The notes below the pieces were generated by a model that saw only the letters and a program-made list of their open reading frames with translations, was not told where the DNA came from and did no database searches. Positions 61,374-64,000 of a DNA stretch of 64,000 nucleotides are shown in pieces. The stretch is taken from NCBI RefSeq assembly GCF_001425445.1, contig NZ_LMQU01000001.1, positions 435,221-499,220 of the forward strand, given 5' to 3'. Source of the stretch: Devosia sp. Leaf420. Lineage in GTDB: Bacteria > Pseudomonadota > Alphaproteobacteria > Rhizobiales > Devosiaceae. Made by a program: the position numbers and the translations under genes. The first letter of the stretch is position 1. Each line of letters begins with the position of its first letter.

Positions 61374-61796
61374 TTAGCCTACGAGCTCTTCGTCCTTGAA
61401 GAAGTACTTGATTTCTTCGGCAGCGGTTTCCGGAGCGTCGGAGCCGTGGACCGAGTTTTCGCCGACGGAGAGGGCGAATTCCTTGCGGATGGTGCCTTCA
61501 GCAGCGTTGGCTGGGTTGGTTGCGCCCATGATTTCGCGGTTCTTGAGAATGGCGCCTTCGCCTTCGAGGACCTGGACGACGACTGGCGAAGCGATCATCT
61601 GCTCGACGAGTTCGCCGAAGAAGGGGCGTTCCTTGTGGACAGCGTAGAAGCCTTCGGCCTGAGCGCGCGTCATGTGAATCTTCTTGAACGCGATCGGGCG
61701 GAGACCGGCTTCTTCGAACTTGGTCACGATCTTGCCGATGAGGTTACGACGGACGGCATCGGGCTTGATGATGGAGAAGGTGCGTTCAATCGCCAT
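61374..61796 (-). CDS. ndk: Nucleoside diphosphate kinase
   Basis: 140 residues, full length for the family. [23 protein letters not shown] start, [17 protein letters not shown] and the active-site His in the NSVHGSD motif (about residue 117) are all present. It equalises nucleoside triphosphate pools in the cytosol by a phospho-His intermediate. It is an independent gene; the hairpin at 61191-61212 is its likely terminator. Confidence 0.97.
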   Translation of the reverse strand: MAIERTFSIIKPDAVRRNLIGKIVTKFEEAGLRPIAFKKIHMTRAQAEGFYAVHKERPFFGELVEQMIASPVVVQVLEGEGAILKNREIMGATNPANAAEGTIRKEFALSVGENSVHGSDAPETAAEEIKYFFKDEELVG

Positions 61797-61910
61797 GGCG
61801 GAGAAGATCCTGCATTTGCGTGGGAAAGGTCGCGCCTTTTAGCGGGAGAGTTTGACGGAGGCAAGACGGGGTATTTTTCGCCTTGCTATAGTGCCGCGAT
61901 GATTGCCGAT

Positions 61911-61983
61911 GTCACCCCGGCGGAGGCCGGGGCCCATCCTGAGATCTCAAGACGGATCCCGTCTCAAGGCCGGGATGACAGCC
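61911..61983. repeat. Palindromic repeat, family 1, copy C with inverted partial partner
   Basis: GTCACCCCGGCGGAGGCCGG core then GGGCCCATCCTGAG (61911-61943), same as 52135-52165. A partial inverted unit GGCCGGGATGACAGC (61968-61983) closes it, as in the pair at 52135-52240. Confidence 0.8.
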
Positions 61984-62004
61984 GGTGGTCGGCGCGAAAA
62001 GAGG

Positions 62005-62385
62005 TCAGTCGTGGTCGACGTCTGTCGTGCCGGTGGCGATGACGGAGCCATCGGGGGCGGTCAGGGTGACGTCGATGCGCGAGATGATGTTTTCGGCCTG
62101 GATGGTCTGTTCGACTTCGATTTCCTGGATCTGCTGGGTGCAGACTTCGGCGGTCGAGATCGTCGGGAAGGTCACGGCGAGCGTGCCATCGACGAGGTCG
62201 CCGATTTCGGCGGGGCCGACCTGTTCGCAGGCGCTGCCATCATAGTCGAAATCAATGGTGATCTGGTTTGGGTTGATGCGCGTGGCATCAAGATCGTCGA
62301 GGGTCTTGCCGGTCTGTTGCGCGAAAGCTGGGGCGGCAAGGCCGATGGATGCAACAAGGGCGAGGGCGATACGGGCGTCTAACAT
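62005..62385 (-). CDS. Hypothetical secreted protein (126 aa)
   Basis: 126 residues, not recognised. Signal peptide about 1-22 (ends PAFAQQ). Mature part of about 100 residues, acidic, beta-rich, with two cysteines (SACEQVG and TAEVCTQQI) that could form a disulfide. A-AAGGAC ribosome site precedes the ATG. It stands alone between ndk and the ABC-F gene. No function is proposed; likely periplasmic. Confidence 0.75.
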   Translation of the reverse strand: MLDARIALALVASIGLAAPAFAQQTGKTLDDLDATRINPNQITIDFDYDGSACEQVGPAEIGDLVDGTLAVTFPTISTAEVCTQQIQEIEVEQTIQAENIISRIDVTLTAPDGSVIATGTTDVDHD

Positions 62386-62599
62386 GGGGCGTCCTTTCTG
62401 GCTCGATGTGATGCAGGAATGTCCTAAAGCGCGATAAGATGCATGAAATGTGCCGACAGAATGTCGCGGCGGGACGCAAGCCGGTTGCGTTGGCCGGATC
62501 GGGACTTTATCCAGCAGCCAGATACTTTGCTGCCGTCCCCTGCCCTATCCTGGGGTCTGGCCTGCGCCTTTTCCAATTTCGGATCGATATCTCCCCGCC

Positions 62600-64000
62600 A
62601 TGCTGAACATCACCAATATTACCTATCGCATCGAGGGCCGGGAGCTGTTCGAGGACGCATCGGTGGTTATTCCGACGGGATCGAAGACCGGCTTTGTCGG
62701 CAAGAATGGTACTGGCAAGACGACGCTATTTCACCTGATCCAGGGCCACATCAATCTTGATGCCGGCAGTATCGAACTGAACAAGAAGGCGCGGATCGGC
62801 GGGGTGGCGCAGGAAGCGCCGGCTGGGGATGAAAGCGTGCTCGACGTGGTGCTGGCGGCCGACAAGGAGCGCACGGCGCTGCTCGCGGAAGCGGAAACCG
62901 CGACCGACCCGGACCGGATCTCGGAAGTTTATACGCGGCTGGCCGATATCGATGCCTATTCGGCGGATGCGCGGGCATCGTCGATTTTGAAGGGGCTCGG
63001 GTTCGAGCAGGATCGGCAGAACGGGCCGACGCGGGAGCTGTCGGGCGGTTGGCGCATGCGCGTGGCGCTGGCGGCGGTGTTGTTTTCGCAGCCGGACCTG
63101 TTGCTGCTCGACGAGCCGACCAACTATCTCGATCTCGAAGGCACATTGTGGCTCGAAAAGTATCTGGCCACCTATCCCTACACCGTTTTCATGATCAGCC
63201 ACGACCGTGACCTTCTCAACAAGTCGGTCAACTCGATCGTGCATCTCGAGCATCGGAAATTGACCTTCTACAAGGGCAATTACGACACGTTCGAGAGCAC
63301 GCGCCGGATGCAGATGGAGCTCCATAACAAGAGCCGCGACAAGGCGCTCGACCAGGTGGCGCATCTGCAGAAGTTCGTCGATCGCTTCAAGGCCAAGGCA
63401 ACCAAGGCCAAGCAGGCCCAATCGCGCATGAAGATGATCGAGAAGCTCAAGCCACCAGCGGCTTTGTTCGATGAATTCTCTGCGCCGTTCAAATTCCAGC
63501 AGCCCAAGGCAGAGGCGGCGACGCCGATGTTGACGCTCGATGGCGTTTCGGCCGGTTATGGCGACAAGACCATTTTGCGCAATATCAATATGCGCATCGA
63601 TCCCGATGACCGGATCGCGCTGATCGGCGTCAATGGCAACGGCAAATCGACTTTTGCCAAACTTTTGGCCGGCGATATCGAGCCGATGGCTGGACAATTG
63701 CGGAAGGGCAAGAAGCTCGAAATCGCGCACTTTGCGCAGCACCAGATGGATAAGCTCAGGCCCGAATGGACGCCCTTCGAGCATGTGGTCGACATGATGC
63801 CGACCGACACCGAAGCCAAGCGCCGTAGCCGGTTGAGCCAGATGGGGCTGACCAAATCGCGCATGGACACCAAGGCGAAGAACCTTTCGGGTGGTGAGCG
63901 CGCGCGTCTCCTCATGGGGCTGATTACCTTTGGCGGGCCGGGGATGATGATCCTCGACGAGCCGACCAACCACCTCGATATCGATAGCCGCGATGCGCTA
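62600..64000 (+). CDS. ABC-F family ATPase (truncated by window end)
   Basis: 467 residues visible and open at the right edge. Two ATPase domains: first with Walker A GKNGTGKTT, signature LSGGWRMRV and Walker B LLLLDEPTNYLDL; second with GVNGNGKST, LSGGERARL and DEPTNHLDI. The linker (about 240-310) is a Lys/Arg-rich helical arm, the ribosome-contacting part of ABC-F proteins, with no membrane span. Such proteins act on the ribosome (YheS/Uup-like). ATG 62600 has no clear ribosome site; only the last part is missing. Confidence 0.9.
   Translation, partial: MLNITNITYRIEGRELFEDASVVIPTGSKTGFVGKNGTGKTTLFHLIQGHINLDAGSIELNKKARIGGVAQEAPAGDESVLDVVLAADKERTALLAEAETATDPDRISEVYTRLADIDAYSADARASSILKGLGFEQDRQNGPTRELSGGWRMRVALAAVLFSQPDLLLLDEPTNYLDLEGTLWLEKYLATYPYTVFMISHDRDLLNKSVNSIVHLEHRKLTFYKGNYDTFESTRRMQMELHNKSRDKALDQVAHLQKFVDRFKAKATKAKQAQSRMKMIEKLKPPAALFDEFSAPFKFQQPKAEAATPMLTLDGVSAGYGDKTILRNINMRIDPDDRIALIGVNGNGKSTFAKLLAGDIEPMAGQLRKGKKLEIAHFAQHQMDKLRPEWTPFEHVVDMMPTDTEAKRRSRLSQMGLTKSRMDTKAKNLSGGERARLLMGLITFGGPGMMILDEPTNHLDIDSRDAL

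Overview
The window is GC-rich DNA from an alphaproteobacterium. Gene content suggests a free-living Hyphomicrobiales member close to Devosia. This is inferred from the dense set of ABC importers, a DUF6894 protein, a membrane PQQ glucose dehydrogenase and repeated palindromes of a type common in that order; there is no rRNA or marker gene to prove it. No phage, transposase, CRISPR array or plasmid module is visible. It reads as chromosomal DNA specialised for scavenging small molecules.

Layout. 1-6.55 kb (+): the tail of a flavodoxin-fold quinone reductase, then a BMP-type nucleoside ABC importer (receptor, double ATPase, two permeases) ending in a cytosine-deaminase-like amidohydrolase. 6.6-8.0 kb (-): an orphan sulfate-binding protein plus a 72-residue unknown. 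8.2-10.4 kb (-): a membrane GGDEF-EAL protein. 10.5-17.5 kb (-): a LacI-family regulator and a five-gene family-5 ABC importer; nearly identical 14-bp palindromes precede the regulator and the receptor. 18.1-19.2 kb (+): a ChvE-like sugar receptor without partner genes. 19.2-27.5 kb: a second LacI regulator divergent from an alpha-L-rhamnosidase and a CUT1 sugar importer, with tandem operator-like sites between them, then a PRC-barrel protein. 27.7-33.6 kb: a cystine-type amino-acid importer with an M20 deacylase (+), meeting a second polar amino-acid importer (-).

33.8-40.4 kb (-): adenine deaminase, an M20 dipeptidase, a single-domain response regulator, and an unusual secreted protein that fuses two beta-rich repeats, a DUF4344-type HEFGH metallopeptidase domain and a rhodanese-like domain without its catalytic cysteine. 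40.6-48.5 kb: YCII protein, NAD-dependent epimerase, DUF6894 protein, PQQ glucose dehydrogenase (+), and a FecR/CHASE2-EAL pair in which FecR ends in a long Gly/Asn repeat. tRNA-Ser(GCU) lies at 48.7 kb. 48.9-64 kb is mixed housekeeping and accessory content: DUF2147, GST, glyoxalase-like, TSUP permease, molybdopterin oxidoreductase, PH-like membrane protein, divergent DHA2 exporter/MarR with a perfect operator palindrome, another MFS carrier, DEAD-box helicase, ndk, a secreted unknown and an ABC-F ATPase cut by the window end.

How the genes fit together: the left two thirds is an import-and-salvage landscape (nucleosides, sulfate, oligosaccharides, rhamnosides, cystine-like and polar amino acids, adenine, dipeptides), each uptake operon often carrying its own enzyme and regulator. 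Receptor genes are repeatedly separated from their permease genes by stable hairpins, which would raise receptor levels over membrane components. Two EAL proteins tie the region to c-di-GMP turnover.
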